This document shows, piece after piece, positions 52,828 through 64,000 of a stretch of 64,000 nt of DNA (position 1 is its first letter; every line of letters starts with the position of its first letter). The DNA lies in assembly GCA_963971225.1 (NCBI GenBank), contig OZ020270.1, forward strand, positions 18,585,488 to 18,649,487. Direction: 5' to 3'. The stretch is from Melieria omissa (taxonomy: Eukaryota > Arthropoda > Insecta > Diptera > Ulidiidae). The notes under the pieces were generated by a model, which did no database searches, was not told the origin of the DNA, and saw only the letters and a program-made list of their open reading frames with translations. Made by a program: the position numbers and the translations under genes.

Positions 52828-53523
52828 GGCAGGTTTCTACCTTGTGCGGCCGAGAAAACATGTTTTTTTTGAAAAATTTTTGATGGAAAGGTTTTTAAGA
52901 TAAACACTGGAAAATTTTTTCAGATGTAGGTATATGTTTATTGTACAAGTAAAAAAAGTTTCAAGATAAAATATGCATCGAGCAATGGCAGCAGGACTTC
53001 CTTACTCGCGGAAGTCCTGCCGCTGTTTGAGATGACTTGACACACAAAAATGAAATTTTTTCTTATTATGTATCCTTTTGTTTATGGCTGGAACTAGGAT
53101 TTAAAAAAAAATGAAAAATGAAGGATATATGCGATTTTGACTAAAAAACTCAATTTTTACCTACTTTTTTCAATACAAATTTCTATTTTTAATGAAAAAA
53201 AATTATTATTTCTTGAAGATCCTAGTTCGAGCCATAGCTAAGACCTTGATAAATTACTGTTTAAAATTTCGTAGCTATTGCTCAACTCGTGTGGCCTAAA
53301 TCACTTCCGCAAGGTCAAAAAATTTAGTTTTGAGAAAAACGGGTTCAAAGTTTTGCTTCAGTACTCGGCGCGCTCGACACCGCTACCTGTTTCGATAAAT
53401 TGCTTCCGTAATTCGAAAGATTTCAACTTCAAATTTTGGGAGCGTATTCTACAATCATGTATTAATCCAAAAATGCATGAAAAAAAAATCGATTTTTTTG
53501 ACCGCACAAGGTAGAAACCCCCT
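52828..53523. mobile_element. piggyBac-type MITE with TTTCTACCTTGTGCGG ends
   Basis: The inverted ends (GGTTTCTACCTTGTGCGG / complement) are flanked by TTAA at 52824-52827 and 53524-53527. The right TTAA is also the left duplication of the next piggyBac element. 696 bp, no gene. Confidence 0.82.
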
Positions 53524-53834
53524 TTAACCCTCCGTCGGTCGGATATTTATTTACCTTCGAACGGTCGGAGTGGTCTAGCTGGACCACCATTCATTTTACA
53601 TGCATTTGTATGGGATAATTCAGTTTTTGGTGTCGAATATATGAACAATAATTTAATAGGTCTATTGACTCTCAATATGTCGAAAGCACTACTAAAGCAC
53701 TAAATAAAGAAATAAATAATAAGACAAGTATTTTGTCATATGAAAAATGTGATTTTCTGAACCTGAATTGTTCCATGGCGAATGATGTCACCATAAATTT
53801 ACAATATAAGATTTTCTTATTTTAGTTCTTTTAA

Positions 53835-54779
53835 CCCTTATGTGTGTGATGGGGTACCCGAGTACACAAAATCACTTTTATATCGAAATTTTATACACTT
53901 GCGGATAACCTAGAAAGATGAATCTTCATGACAACTCCCAAAATGGTATTCTGTCTTCATTTTCGGGTGTTTAATTCCATTTATTTTATTTTGGAGGGTG
54001 TGGCGCAACATGTTACTTTTTACACCCTTACCCGTGTGCTGGGGTACCCGGGTACCCCAATACATTTTATATGGAGTTGCATAGATTTTTCCTGTAAGTA
54101 AAACTTTTTAAAGTTAATAATTTGTTATAAAACAATTTTATCAACGAGAACAACCACTCAATCGATTTTGAGGAAATTAAAAAAAATGATTTTGGTTATA
54201 TAAATTCTGAGATGGTCAGTTTCTATGCAACCCGCAGGCTAGGCGTCAGAGGCTTCTATTGGCTTCAGAGGCTTCGGAAATGGAAAATTCTTCATCACTT
54301 TTACTTTCGTACATTATTTCTTGAATTTCGGTTGAGATAAATCTTTCACAACGAGCTCTTGCTGAATAAGAACTCATTTCAGAAGTTGCTCAGATCTTTC
54401 ACAATGCAATTGAAACTAATTACTAATGATTAATTAATTTGTTACAAAGTTCAAATGTAAAAAATTTCCGCGGGGAATGACCTTCCATTGAAATTTACAG
54501 CAGCGTATGAATGGTATTCCCCTTTTGATGAAAGCGGGATCCGAAATTGCACAAAAATTCATTACTGGAAATTAAAAAACAAGTTTGGAAGTCATTTTTT
54601 GTAACAAGGGAAATCCCAAAATGTACTTTTATATTAGTGAGAGCTTTAAAACTAAGCAAAAACAGTAAAATTTCTTACAGTGCGAACAAAAAGTGAGAAA
54701 TTTTCATATAATTTGTACTGGGGTACCCGGGTACCCCATCACACGGATAAGGGTGTTTTTTTCAGCACACACACTAGGG
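53835..54779. mobile_element. TTAA MITE with repeated GGGGTACCCGGGTACCCC
   Basis: The ends CCCTTATGTGTGTG / CACACACACTAGGG are flanked by TTAA (53831-53834, 54780-54783). The motif CCGTGTG.TGGGGTACCCGGGTACCCCA occurs near 53845 (variant), 54030 and, inverse, 54718-54745. 945 bp, no gene. Confidence 0.82.
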
Positions 54780-54929
54780 TTAAGTAAGCATTATATGTGG
54801 GCAGTAAAAAAGTTCCAAAGAACGGGACGGAAAATTATTACGGGCTAATAAAAACGTCTACCTTTCTTTCCAAATTCCCTTTTTAATTGTCTTTTGTGAT
54901 TACTTTTTATTTATTTTTTATTGCCTGTA

Positions 54930-55125
54930 GCGATCATATAGGTCACCACGCCAGCCATATTTTATTTTATTTTCTATGATTATGCGCACACTACAGTCGG
55001 CAGTGAATTCATGAGCAATATGGAACGCCGTGCAGGCTTATAGAAGAAGAACAAAAGCCAGCCGCCAGAAAATATAAATCGTTTTACAATTTCAGCATTT
55101 CGCCAGCGCAACAACAACAACAACA
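54930..55125 (-). repeat. Diverged fragment related to hAT C
   Basis: It matches 36835-37035 in inverse: 'cgttttacaatttcagc', 'gaagaagaacaaaagccagcc' and 'gcgcacactacagtc' occur in the mirrored order. Sequence near 57060-57125 also matches 36610-36795 in inverse. Confidence 0.65.
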
Positions 55126-55376
55126 GCACATCGTCCTCATCTCCCAATCATCCCACGCCGCAGCAGTGTGCTAACGCCAGTGTTGCCGCTGAAAAATTTT
55201 AAAAAGTCGCAGAAAAAGTGTCACAGCCGCAAAAAAAGTGTCAAGTGATCCAATTTTGTTATACCATGTATATAAGGATAAACTTTCATTATTTCACATT
55301 TCGAAACTCATTACTTTTAATAAATCCAAGGCCCAATATGCATGTTTCGTATTTACGTGATATACTTACTTATCCA

Positions 55377-55706
55377 GCAGCCGCCGTGGCTCAGTTGGTT
55401 AGTGCGCGGTCCAGCGAGTCGCATGCAGAGCGACGCAAGATCGAATACTGCATGTAGTAACACCTAAAAAAAATAACGGGAAACTCGTTTTCTCTTTCGG
55501 TGGCTGTCCTCTCAGCTGGAAATGTCAAACCTCTGAGAGTAAAAATTGCCTATGAAAAAGCTCCCAACCTGCCGTTCGGAACCGGCATAAAACTGTAGGT
55601 CCCTTCCACCCGCGTACAAAATTCACACGCACAACACGGGTGGTTGCGGGAAGCTAGGCCTTAGTCTCGCGTAAGCGGGCTGTCGTGCCAATCAATTATT
55701 ATTATT
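55377..55706 (+). repeat. tRNA-derived SINE copy
   Basis: Flanked by ACTTACTTATCCA (55364-55376, 55707-55719). 330 bp, almost identical to 33386-33713. The tail is (ATT)n rather than AAG. Confidence 0.9.
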
Positions 55707-55993
55707 ACTTACTTATCCATTGGGAGCCATCAAAATTTATTTGGCACAAATAACTTAGGCAATGCCACAAAATAGCGCATAAATTCAGATTAGTTTTGTA
55801 CATATTGCGGGAAAACTTTGACATTATAAAAGGGTTGCAAGTAGTTTAAATGTTGCCAGACGTATAATATCTAAGTACTTAAGTGTCACCTTTGAAAAGT
55901 GAATACTAAACGGAAGGCATATTTGAGTATTGAGTATTTTGAAACACGCAAAAATAAAAAAAATTAACTTTACGAAACAATTTTCAAAATGTA

Positions 55994-56896
55994 GGGGAAT
56001 TCTTTGTAAGGTGCCACTCTTTGTAATGTGCCACTCCTGCTCGATTTTGATGTTCCAGCAATCCAAACAAAAAAATTCCTACCGTCATTTAAGGTACAAC
56101 ATAAATTTTAATGCGGTTTTTAAGGGAAAAAAATGTAAAATTTGGTTAAGAAAAAACTTAAAAATAAAGCTGAAGGTTTTTGTTGCGGTGAAAAATAAAT
56201 CAAATACGTCTACAAAAATAAAGTTAAAAATCAGTGTTGGACTTAATTTGTAATGCTTTTTCATAATCCGAAATGATATCCGAGCATATCGTAAGAGAAG
56301 AACATTTATTCAATGATTTCCAAAATGGCGTGAAAATGTAAAATGGCACCTTTTTTTCTTTGTAAAGTGCCACCCCTCTTTTTTCATTTTATTTGTGATA
56401 CTGTATCAGTAAAATGACATTTCTTGCTCGGAATCGTCATTAAAATGAATTTAAAGTGTTAGTCAATTTTTCTCTAATCCTATCATGAGGCAAAAATTAG
56501 TTGTGTGTATTAATGTCCATATAGTTATTCGTTTAATTCGTTACCATTCAATATGCATTTGGCTTTCGGTCATTTTCTATTCAATTCGAATTAAATTCAA
56601 TAACCTTTCGTAAATTTTCTAAATCATGCATTTTTACTTGAGATATCTACGTCTTTTGCGATTTTTTTAGGGGATGGCACTTTACATTAAAAACTTTTAG
56701 GTTGTAGATTTTTAACACTTTGGGAAATTGGCTGGAAAATTAGTATTTACAAAAAATTCAAATGAGGTGTTTCCTTGGATCATAGCTCTTTAAACCATCT
56801 TTCCATCGGTATATTAACATTGGCGATAAGTTAATTTTCTAACGAGTTATACGCAAAAAGTGCCACCATGTGGTGGCACATTACATAGAATTCCTT
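55994..56896. mobile_element. TA MITE with GTGCCAC-rich ends
   Basis: GGGGAATTCTTTGTAAGGTG at the left and its diverged complement at the right are flanked by TA (55992-55993, 56897-56898). TGTAA.GTGCCAC occurs repeatedly (56005, 56025, 56360, 56680 and 56885 in either strand). 903 bp, no gene. Confidence 0.72.
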
Positions 56897-58054
56897 TACA
56901 TATAAACTTTTTGATAAAAAAAGGGGGCAAAAGTCGCATGATTTGGAAGAAAAGTGTCAAAATAATCCTATTTTTAAAAAGTCGGTGTCAGGTGGCATCG
57001 GTCTCCAAAAAGGGTAAATTTGACACTTTAGTCGCACAACGGCAACACTGGTTAACGCAGACTCGCTGCAGTGAGCGCAACCAATAGCAAGCTTTCGTAT
57101 GTTTATTTTCTTTGCTTCTACCCATAGTGAAATTAATAAAGTGTGCCAGATAGCAGACACTCTCTCTTCATCGTACACTTATTTTCTGACAGTTAATGTC
57201 ATTATGCTCACAAATGTCAGAGTTCATAACCCGTCTGTGCTGTATGAAAAAATTTCAAAATAAATTATTGTTTGAAAATGTGTTTTGGACCAAAACCGAC
57301 ACAAAAAAAGCAATAACGTGCCAGGAAGAACGTGCTGTCTCTCCAAAAAAAAGCACGGCAAAGCAGTTTCTGTGTTTTTCGAACATAAAATACATAACAA
57401 AAATTTATATTTCTGGAGTATTGAAAGTAAATTTTAAATTTTGGGCTATTTTAGCGACAACAAAAATAAAGGTTAACTGAACGGACACAAATAAATTGAC
57501 ACCCTGACAATTGCTACTCTGAGAAATAAGTGTACGTCATCTACCTGGTACACTTTATTTATTTCACTATGCTTCTACCAAAGAATATGAAGTAATATAG
57601 AACGCGCATGTGGGCACAAAAGTGTTTTCGGTTGCTATGATGCGAGCGGGAAGAGCGAAGCGTAGACATTTGAAAATGTTAGGTTCATAACATTTTCTGT
57701 TAGATTTGCGTAGGACAACAGCAAAAAGCTATGTTATTGTTCGCAACGGCTTCACTCGTGTAAATTAAAGTGGTGGTTGTTGCAGCGTAGTGTTCGCTCA
57801 ATCATTTTTTGCATGCATGTTTCTTGATCTTGTTTGCCGAAGCGCAAGCAAAAAACAAACAACGAACGAAGGCATCGTCATCATCGTTTCAACGAAGATG
57901 ACTCGGGATTCGCTAATGTTTTTGTTGTTGTCGTTTATTGTGTGTATGCTTTTTTGGTTTTGCTGTAATGTCACTATCAATCGAAGCTTTGTGGTGTATG
58001 GCTGTTTGCTCAAATGCTGCGCTTTGATTGATTTTTAAAACCTGCAAATATTTA

Positions 58055-58300
58055 GACGTGGTTGAATCCAATTTGAAATTTTCACAAATATTTTTACGTG
58101 GCGAGTTCCAAGTAAAATCATTTGTTTATATTTTGACGTGGTTGATACCAATTTTGAACCTTTTGCAGCGGTTTTTTTTTGACGTGGTTGAATCCAATTT
58201 GAAATTTCTACAAATATTTTTACGTGGCGCATTCCAAGTAAAATTATTTGTTTATATTTTGACGTGGTTGATACCAATTTTGAATTTTTTTAAGAAGTAT
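58055..58300. repeat. 126-bp tandem repeat upstream of the THAP ORF
   Basis: Two units (58055 and 58181), each with GACGTGGTTGA at its start and again 80 bases later, and ATTTTTACGTGGCG between. The array ends about 55 bp before the THAP start codon. Confidence 0.8.
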
Positions 58301-58355
58301 TTTAACGCCATTGTCCAACATTGTAATTCTATTTTGTGTTTCGGCTTGTTACAAT

Positions 58356-58739
58356 ATGGCTACAAATATAAAGACAAATAGAAATTCCTCAACGTCTGGA
58401 ATTCAATGTTGTGTTCGCAGTTGCAACAAATCGAGACGACAATGCGAGAATCTTAGATTATTTAGATTCCCCGCTGCTGATTTCGTGTTTGGCCAAATTT
58501 GGCGCGAAAAATGCAATATATCTTATGACGACTATAACCGAAAACTGTATATTTGTGAAAATCATTTCTCCAGTACTTATGTAGGAAAAAGGTTTCTAAA
58601 AAAGGATGCGATTCCAACCTTAAACTTAGACGAAGATCATGAGATTTCGGATGAAGAATTTTTAGAACCAGATTCTTCATTGAAACGACCACGTTATGAT
58701 GACATAGTATGCAATAATTGCGAAAAACCGTCAAAATAA
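58356..58739 (+). CDS. THAP-domain protein, 127 aa
   Basis: The ORF begins at MATNIKTN and is intact. Residues ~17-90 fit the THAP zinc finger (C2CH): CCVRSCNKS supplies the Cys pair, LRLFRFP the conserved FP, IWREKCN the Trp, YICENHF the Cys-His, and LKKDAIPTLNL the closing 'L...A.PT'. The tail (DEDHEISDEEF...KRPRYDD) is acidic then basic. THAP domains bind DNA in P-element and Kolobok transposases and in domesticated regulators. No transposase core follows; downstream sequence to 58880 is lysine-rich with stops. It lies inside the piggyBac-ended region and directly after a tandem repeat. I chose the Met at 58356 because the upstream extension lacks features. It may be a truncated transposase exon or a small gene. 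Confidence 0.75.
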   Translation: MATNIKTNRNSSTSGIQCCVRSCNKSRRQCENLRLFRFPAADFVFGQIWREKCNISYDDYNRKLYICENHFSSTYVGKRFLKKDAIPTLNLDEDHEISDEEFLEPDSSLKRPRYDDIVCNNCEKPSK

Positions 58740-59031
58740 CCCATTATTACAAAAAGAAATACAGCGACCTATTAAAAAAATTCAAAAAAATTTACGAAAA
58801 ATTGCGAAAAGAAAAGCGCTTTATTTTAAAATCCAAGAATTGTTGTTCAAAGACTTAAAAAAATTCAATTGATTCTTTAAAACATATCAACTTTGTTCGC
58901 GTCACGATGTAAATGGTGATCGCGCGTGAAATAATATCAACGAAAGGGGTTTGATTTTAAACGTTATAAGTCGTATTTATTTGTAATAGTTCAATGCAAA
59001 TTCAATGTGGATATAAAATGTTGATGAATTA

Positions 59032-60193
59032 CACAGCGCAACAAAAAAACACTTTTTTTCTGTTGCATGGAGTTTTTCTACTGTTTCTTACTAATTTGGG
59101 TGCGCTGATTCCGAATCTACCCTTCAATTTTTTCTAGCAGCTCTAGTTTGTGAGATATAGGTACCCTGTCATTTTTTCAGTTTTTCCTCAACTTCTTCCA
59201 TATTTTCGATCGTAGTTTCTAAACCAAGAAACCGATTGACATGATTTCACCTTATTGCATTAACAACACCGCACGGCTTCTTTTCCAAAGCAAATTATTT
59301 TTATAAGTGTTAAAATGCCGCGGTAATTGGACCTCAAAGTTGGAAAAAATTGAATTTTAAGGCGTTTTCTTTGATGGTCAAAAACATACACATTTTTTGT
59401 AAAACAATTAACGAGTTAGGTGTATAATGAAAGTCGACACATCAAGCAATACAACACAGCTAAATTATTTGGCGGAATACACATTCGCATCGAAATAACA
59501 GGAAAAATGTACCATAGCGATTTTCATCACTTTTCATACTTTTTCCTTAACAAATTAGGGGCCTGAAAATATGCAAAGTTTTTAATTTTTTTTTTGTTTC
59601 GAAAAATTCAAAATATTTTTGTGTTTTGCTTGTATTCTAAACTAAAATTTGAACATATAAAAGAGCATATTTTGAGGCTCCTAATTTTTTAAGGAAAAGG
59701 TATGAAAAGAGATGAAAATCGCTATGGTACAGTTTTATTATTATTTCGATGCGAATGTGTATTCCGCCAAATAATTTGGCTGTGTTGTATTGCTTGATGT
59801 TTCTTCTTAAGATATATACTTCGAAACTTGATTTATGAAACATCTGTACAATTTTCGCCATCAGAAAAAACGCCTTGAAATTCAATATTTTCTTACTTTG
59901 AAACCTTATTACCACGCCCATTTAGAACGCATAAAATTGATTAATGTCAGGAAAGATGGCGTGAAATGTTGTAAGTGCAACGAGATAAAAATTATGTCGA
60001 TTGGATTATTGGTTCAGAAATAACAGTCGAAAACGAGAAAAAAGCCGAGGAAAATTCGAAAAAGTGACACGCCCATTTTTTGGAAAAACTAGAGCTGTTA
60101 CATAAAAACGGAGTATGGTTTTGAAAACAGCGTGGAAAAACGATTCAGATTCATGTAAAAAACTCCATGCAACAGACATGCTGTTGTGCAGTG
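59032..60193. mobile_element. Foldback element, TTA duplication, relative of 19034-19956
   Basis: The ends CACAGCGCAACA and TGTTGTGCAGTG are flanked by TTA (59029-59031, 60194-60196). An inner pair of arms of about 150 bp (59430-59560 and 59680-59810) is complementary. Ends of the form CACTGYRCRACA and the TTA target link it to the foldback in the long-TIR element. Confidence 0.75.
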
Positions 60194-60364
60194 TTATTAG
60201 TGGTAAATATTTATGGTTTTAATTTTTTCTTTTTCTTACTGTCTTTTGCATGTGTTGAGCTTGTCACCAATAAAAATATTTCAAAAAAAAAATCATGGAA
60301 TATTAAAAAAATCGTTGTTTTTTTTCGTTAAACTTTTCTGTTTTATTTGAATGAAAAATAATAT

Positions 60365-60562
60365 TTATTCGTCTGGCATGCATCGGAAACAATTATAATC
60401 AACTTTGGAATGTTGTTGACAAACGGGATTGTGGCATTTTACACAGAAAAATCGAGTTTTGCGTTTAGTCTTTTCGTTCTCGCCATGTAAACAGATTTCA
60501 CAAAGTTTTTTCTTTTCAAGTGTTGTTGGGCCGCTTTGCATATCAACATATGCTTTTGGAAT
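60365..60562 (-). pseudogene. piggyBac transposase C-terminal zinc-finger exon
   Basis: After an acceptor (TTTTAG, 60563-60568) the frame reads to LCEICLHGEN, KRKTRFFCVKCHNPVC, QQHS and CFRCMPDE, then stop. This is the C-X2-C...C-X2-C...C-X2-H...C-X2-C cysteine-rich domain at the C-terminus of piggyBac transposases. A GTAAGT donor on the same strand near 60742 ends a candidate upstream exon, but that exon carries stops. The domain helps bind the element's ends. The catalytic DDD core was not found. Confidence 0.72.
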
Positions 60563-60569
60563 CTAAAAT

Positions 60570-62005
60570 GATATAATGAAACACAAACAAATCAATGAAA
60601 TGCGAGTTAGGTAAAAGAAAAAAGCGTCGCCTTCGAAATGGATGTGAAATTCAAATGAAAACGAAATGAGGTGCGTCGCTTCCGAAATGAGTTGTAAAAC
60701 TATGATTGATAATATAATTTCAATTGAACTGTATACTTACGGTTATAGGCAAGGTTGATAGAAAACAAGGTTACGACATCAATGACAGGAAATTTGAAGT
60801 TTTCACCAGTGACGTAGTACGAATTGTTTCAAATTGTCAAGGAACAGTGGGACGAGTACGACCTTTTACAAAATTAATATTTCCAAAAAAAAAAAAGATT
60901 ATATGAAGTGCATGTGAAGTTATTTATTTCGTTTCATTGTATTTAATATATACACATACATACTCAGTTATCAATTGCTTAAAGGAATTAAGATAGAGGT
61001 TAGGCAAATTTGGACTCTCGTGTTACCAATATAATTCTCTTGCTATTCAATAAAATTAATTTAATTTAATTTAATTTATTTAACAGATAATAGAGGCATA
61101 TAAGATGCAATCTTTTGCATGCCAATTAGGAACACATTCGTTTTAAGCATTACACAATAAATACAATATATATATTTTATTCAAAATACTATTTTTCAAT
61201 AGTTTATATCAATTCATATTTTAATAGCTTCATCAATATTATTTTTAAAATTAAAAACGATCAGGTTTTTGTAAATGATTAACTTGGTTTGGATTTTAAC
61301 TTGGAAAATAGTCCTGCTCATCGAATTCTTTTAGTAATGAAATTGATACTGTCGCGTCCACAAAAGTTCCCAAATGCGCCTTTTGAGAACCTCAAAAAAT
61401 GCACCGCGTGTGAATATGCGGATTACTCAAAATGTGTAAAAATCGTATTAAATATAAATAACGCAACATATGGCACAACAATCACGAATATTTAAATTCA
61501 CAAATTACTCACATGCTCTTTTTTGTATTATTTTGCCAACATTGGCCCACTGCACACTTCATTGTTTACGTTTTGTTTTCTATCAAAAACTCATTACAAT
61601 TGCTGCAAACCGTTTTCACGAAAACGTTCACTATTACATTTTGTATTATTCTACAGATTCCACACCGTGTTGGTCAAATTTTCGTGTTAAATAGTAACAA
61701 AATTCAAAAAATTCCGTTGGCCAATCAAATTTTTCGAATGAAAATAATTTTAAGGTGCCCAATTGACATAGGATTCAAATTTTATTTTTATTTTTTTTCC
61801 AAGATGAGGAAAAATACAAGGAGAAGCAAAATTTTGTTTTAGCAAAATTCTGCACTTGTCATTGCAGAATTGGCAGCTATTCATTAAACTGTCAAAAAAT
61901 ATGTGTATCAACGTGTTTTCGGTCTTAAAAAGGAATATACGTACGAATAATAAAAATAAACTATTACACTCTGAAATGGTCGCCTTATAAATTTTCACCA
62001 GTGAC
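60570..62005. other. AT-rich sequence without a recognised gene
   Basis: It includes a (TTTAA)n stretch near 61055. The short plus-strand frames at 60724-60906 and 61289-61495 show no family motif I recognise. Confidence 0.4.
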
Positions 62006-62009
62006 GTCA

Positions 62010-62300
62010 TCAGCCGGATGTCGTAATCTTTATTTTATCATTCTTGGTTATAGGTTTGCCGAAAAAAGTTTCGAACGCAGTTCGAGTAGAAAAATTGTTG
62101 ATAAAGTGGGCATTATTCATTCTATTTTCAATGTTTGCGACAACCAATAAATTTGATAGTTTGTCAAGGAACTCTCGTCTTGCATCTCTTTTATTGAGTC
62201 GGTCGTTTTCCTTACATATCACGAATGCAGCACGTGTCACACACAAAACAAGGGTTTTGCGTAGCATGATATGCAAAAAATGCAAAATTTTTTTGCTTGT
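62010..62300 (-). pseudogene. Possible piggyBac region preceding the zinc finger
   Basis: The frame contains DARREFLDKLSNLLVVANIEN, resembling the 'R+.FL..L...L' helix that precedes the cysteine-rich domain in piggyBac proteins. The residues before it do not match. A TGACGTCACTGGTGAAAA-like string just beyond its end (61988) recurs near 60797, suggesting an insertion or duplication between the two piggyBac pieces. Confidence 0.4.
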
Positions 62301-62987
62301 ATTTTGTTTTTGTATCATTGCACGTATTGCAAGATTCTGCAATTTTTGCATTTCGTGCACCTTGCAAGGGTTTTGCAAGACATCGAGAATACCCCTAGTG
62401 TGTTTGAGTGCAAACAATGAGCATTTATATGCATGTATACGTTCATGCATGTACGCAATAATATAGAAACTAGTATTAGAAGTAAAATATAAAGGCAGAG
62501 ACGAAAGAACAACACACAAAAAGTAGGAAAACATTTGAATACGCGTAAATGTTCATATGCGTGCGTGTAAATACTCACATTCATGTTACCACACACTGCA
62601 AAAAATATATGAATATAAAATACATGGAAAAAAACAAGACACGTTTACATATTGATATCGCATCATATTTCATACAAAATGTATGGGTGGTCCAGACAGA
62701 CCACTCCGACCGTTCGAAGTATATAAAAGTTAATATCCTTATAATTATCCTTGTGTACATTTTTTCGTCCTGATTTTCGTCCGATCGATAGCTATTGAGA
62801 TTTTTGGAAAAGTCAAGAAATTTCAAGTCAATCGCACTACTAGAAGTACTTTTTTTTTTTAAATAAAATCGAAAAAAGTCTGGCCAGACCACTCCGACCG
62901 ACGGAGGGTTAAATCACTATATCGCACTACAGAAGAAATAAATTTTTGTTGAAGTTAATTTTAAGCAAAGTTCTGACAATTTTAGTA

Positions 62988-63944
62988 AGGGAGAGGGCTG
63001 GGTTATGAACCAGGCTGGGTTGTGAACCATTACTGTTTTTTCTTTCCCTAATTGACATATCGCCAATCTTACAACTGTCAAGTTTGTCTATTGATAGGAC
63101 TCTGCTTGTGTGGTTACACCGAAGTGTTAACACGCATTGCTTGTGGCAGCTACAGACATCGTGTTTGAAAGTTGACTGCAAAAACTTTTTTGCTTTTTTT
63201 AAATGACTGAATTTATTCCAAAAATGTAAGTGTAACACATATTTATTTAGGGTATTGATTCTATTATACGATCCAATATTTGTTTATGTTGAAATATGTT
63301 TGGAAGTGTCGTTATTTTAAAAGTTTCCAAAATGGCATCGTGGTTGGGCTGTGAATCACTGTGGGGGCTGGGTTATGAACCACCTGGTTTTCGTACTACA
63401 TTTGCACTAGGACGGTCAAATATCGCCGGATTTATTAAAATAAAGTAATTTTATGTAATGTCACTCGATTTCGGAGAGTTCACTTGAAGTGGGCCAATGC
63501 GAGAACGCATTCGTATTTCATATGCAAACATTGCGACACCGATTAGGATGAAAAACCAAAACAAATATTGAGCACTTGCATTCATTGCGATTTTTTGGCC
63601 TAAGTGGCGTCATTATAACCTTTTTTTGACCTCTTGAGCCTTCCCGATTAAAAAAATTTTCAACTTATTTCAAAATTATGGGTGTTTTCTTTGTATTTTC
63701 CGACTTTAATTGCGATTTGCCAGATGGTTTACAACCCAGCCACTTTTTTGGAAAAGCGAAAAATCAAGTCCTTAGAAAATTGGACGTAGAGAGTTACATG
63801 TTAATCAAAACGCTAATCTGTCTTCATAACAAATTTGCGCTTTATATTTACCTTTCCAACGGTATCTTCGATTTTTCCGTATCTTTATTCTGTGAAAAGT
63901 TAGAGCCAAAAAACAAAACCCGGTTCACACCCAGCCCTCTCGCT
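62988..63944. mobile_element. TA MITE with GAGAGGGCTGGGTT ends
   Basis: The ends AG(G/C)GAGAGGGCTGGGT and complement are flanked by TA (62986-62987, 63945-63946). GGCTGGGTT.TGAACCA variants recur at 62996, 63022, 63345, 63370 and, in inverse, 63730 and 63920. 957 bp, no gene. Confidence 0.75.
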
Positions 63945-64000
63945 TATATAATTTCAAATAAAAAATTAATTTCGAATTTTCAAAATTTTTCTTTCGTATT

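Larger units (their letters stand above)
53528..62908 (-). mobile_element. Large piggyBac-ended region (9.4 kb, heavily nested)
   Basis: The ends CCCTCCGTCGGTCGG / complement are flanked by TTAA (53524-53527, 62909-62912). A subterminal block TTCGAACGGTCGGAGTGGTC, then GGACCACC, occurs inside both ends in inverse orientation. C-terminal piggyBac sequence lies near the right. Nested are a TTAA MITE, a SINE, a TA MITE, a foldback element and the THAP ORF. It could be one element with cargo or two related elements fused by deletion. Confidence 0.65.

Noticed and set aside
60724..60906. 60-residue plus-strand ORF
   Set aside because: On the opposite strand to piggyBac remains and no recognised motif; likely fortuitous.
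1..64000. CRISPR array, bacterial operon, toxin gene or phage
   Set aside because: Repeats present are transposon-derived, introns and pol III boxes are eukaryotic, and no such motifs are seen.

Overview
This window looks like insect nuclear DNA, probably from a fly. That is an inference from the mix of repeats: an Env-bearing errantivirus, LOA-, R1-, RTE- and CR1-type LINEs, several mariner/Tc1 families, piggyBac, hAT and PIF/Harbinger elements, and tRNA-headed SINEs. A tephritid-like dipteran fits, but no single-copy host gene is present to fix the species. I recognise no ordinary host gene. Almost every long reading frame is transposase, reverse transcriptase, integrase, Gag or Env, usually broken. 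The one small intact ORF that could be functional is a THAP-domain protein at 58356-58739.

Layout, left to right. 1-2110: Tc1 and Harbinger transposase fragments, then a diverged ~260-bp tandem repeat. 2225-5732: a Tc1-like element split by a TA-inserting element (2851-4735) that itself carries tRNA-like SINE heads. 5739-17634: a decayed Ty3/gypsy element on the minus strand, with an errantivirus (9550-16755) inserted in its gag. The errantivirus has lost its gag-to-RT segment to a stretch of unrecognised coding-like DNA, and its env is interrupted by a TTAA MITE. 17654-24104: a 6.45-kb DNA transposon with 504-bp inverted repeats. It has a five-exon transposase gene whose splice phases all agree, and it is itself hit by a hAT element and a foldback element. 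24109-26666: a palindromic TA element with a Harbinger inside and a SINE inside that. 26674-30600: Tc1 copy 2, mariner deletion derivatives, and a LINE fragment flanked by roughly 0.9-kb direct repeats. 30773-35985: two Tc1 fragments, a solo LTR, a second hAT copy with nested SINE and mariner, and an 806-bp inverted duplication. 36262-40064: a third hAT family with an RTE LINE inside. 40268-49065: a CR1-type LINE piece and a nearly complete LOA-type LINE, the latter carrying a mariner and an R1 fragment. 49908-52827: a fourth hAT family, an apparently perfect 658-bp tandem duplication and an unassigned TE protein. 52828-62908: a TTAA MITE abutting a 9.4-kb piggyBac-ended region that contains the THAP ORF, SINE, MITEs and piggyBac C-terminal exons. 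62988-63944: a TA MITE.

The window is a layered transposon graveyard. Many insertions can be ordered because target-site duplications (TSDs) are still readable: errantivirus into gypsy, hAT copies into the long-TIR element's intron and into Tc1, RTE into hAT, mariner and R1 into LOA, and SINEs into Harbinger, hAT and the piggyBac region. The most noteworthy items are the long-TIR transposon with its spliced transposase, the replaced segment and repeated leader hairpins of the errantivirus, the LINE fragment with kilobase-scale flanking duplications, and the inverted duplication at 31.7-34.2 kb. No CRISPR array, rRNA gene or bacterial feature is present.
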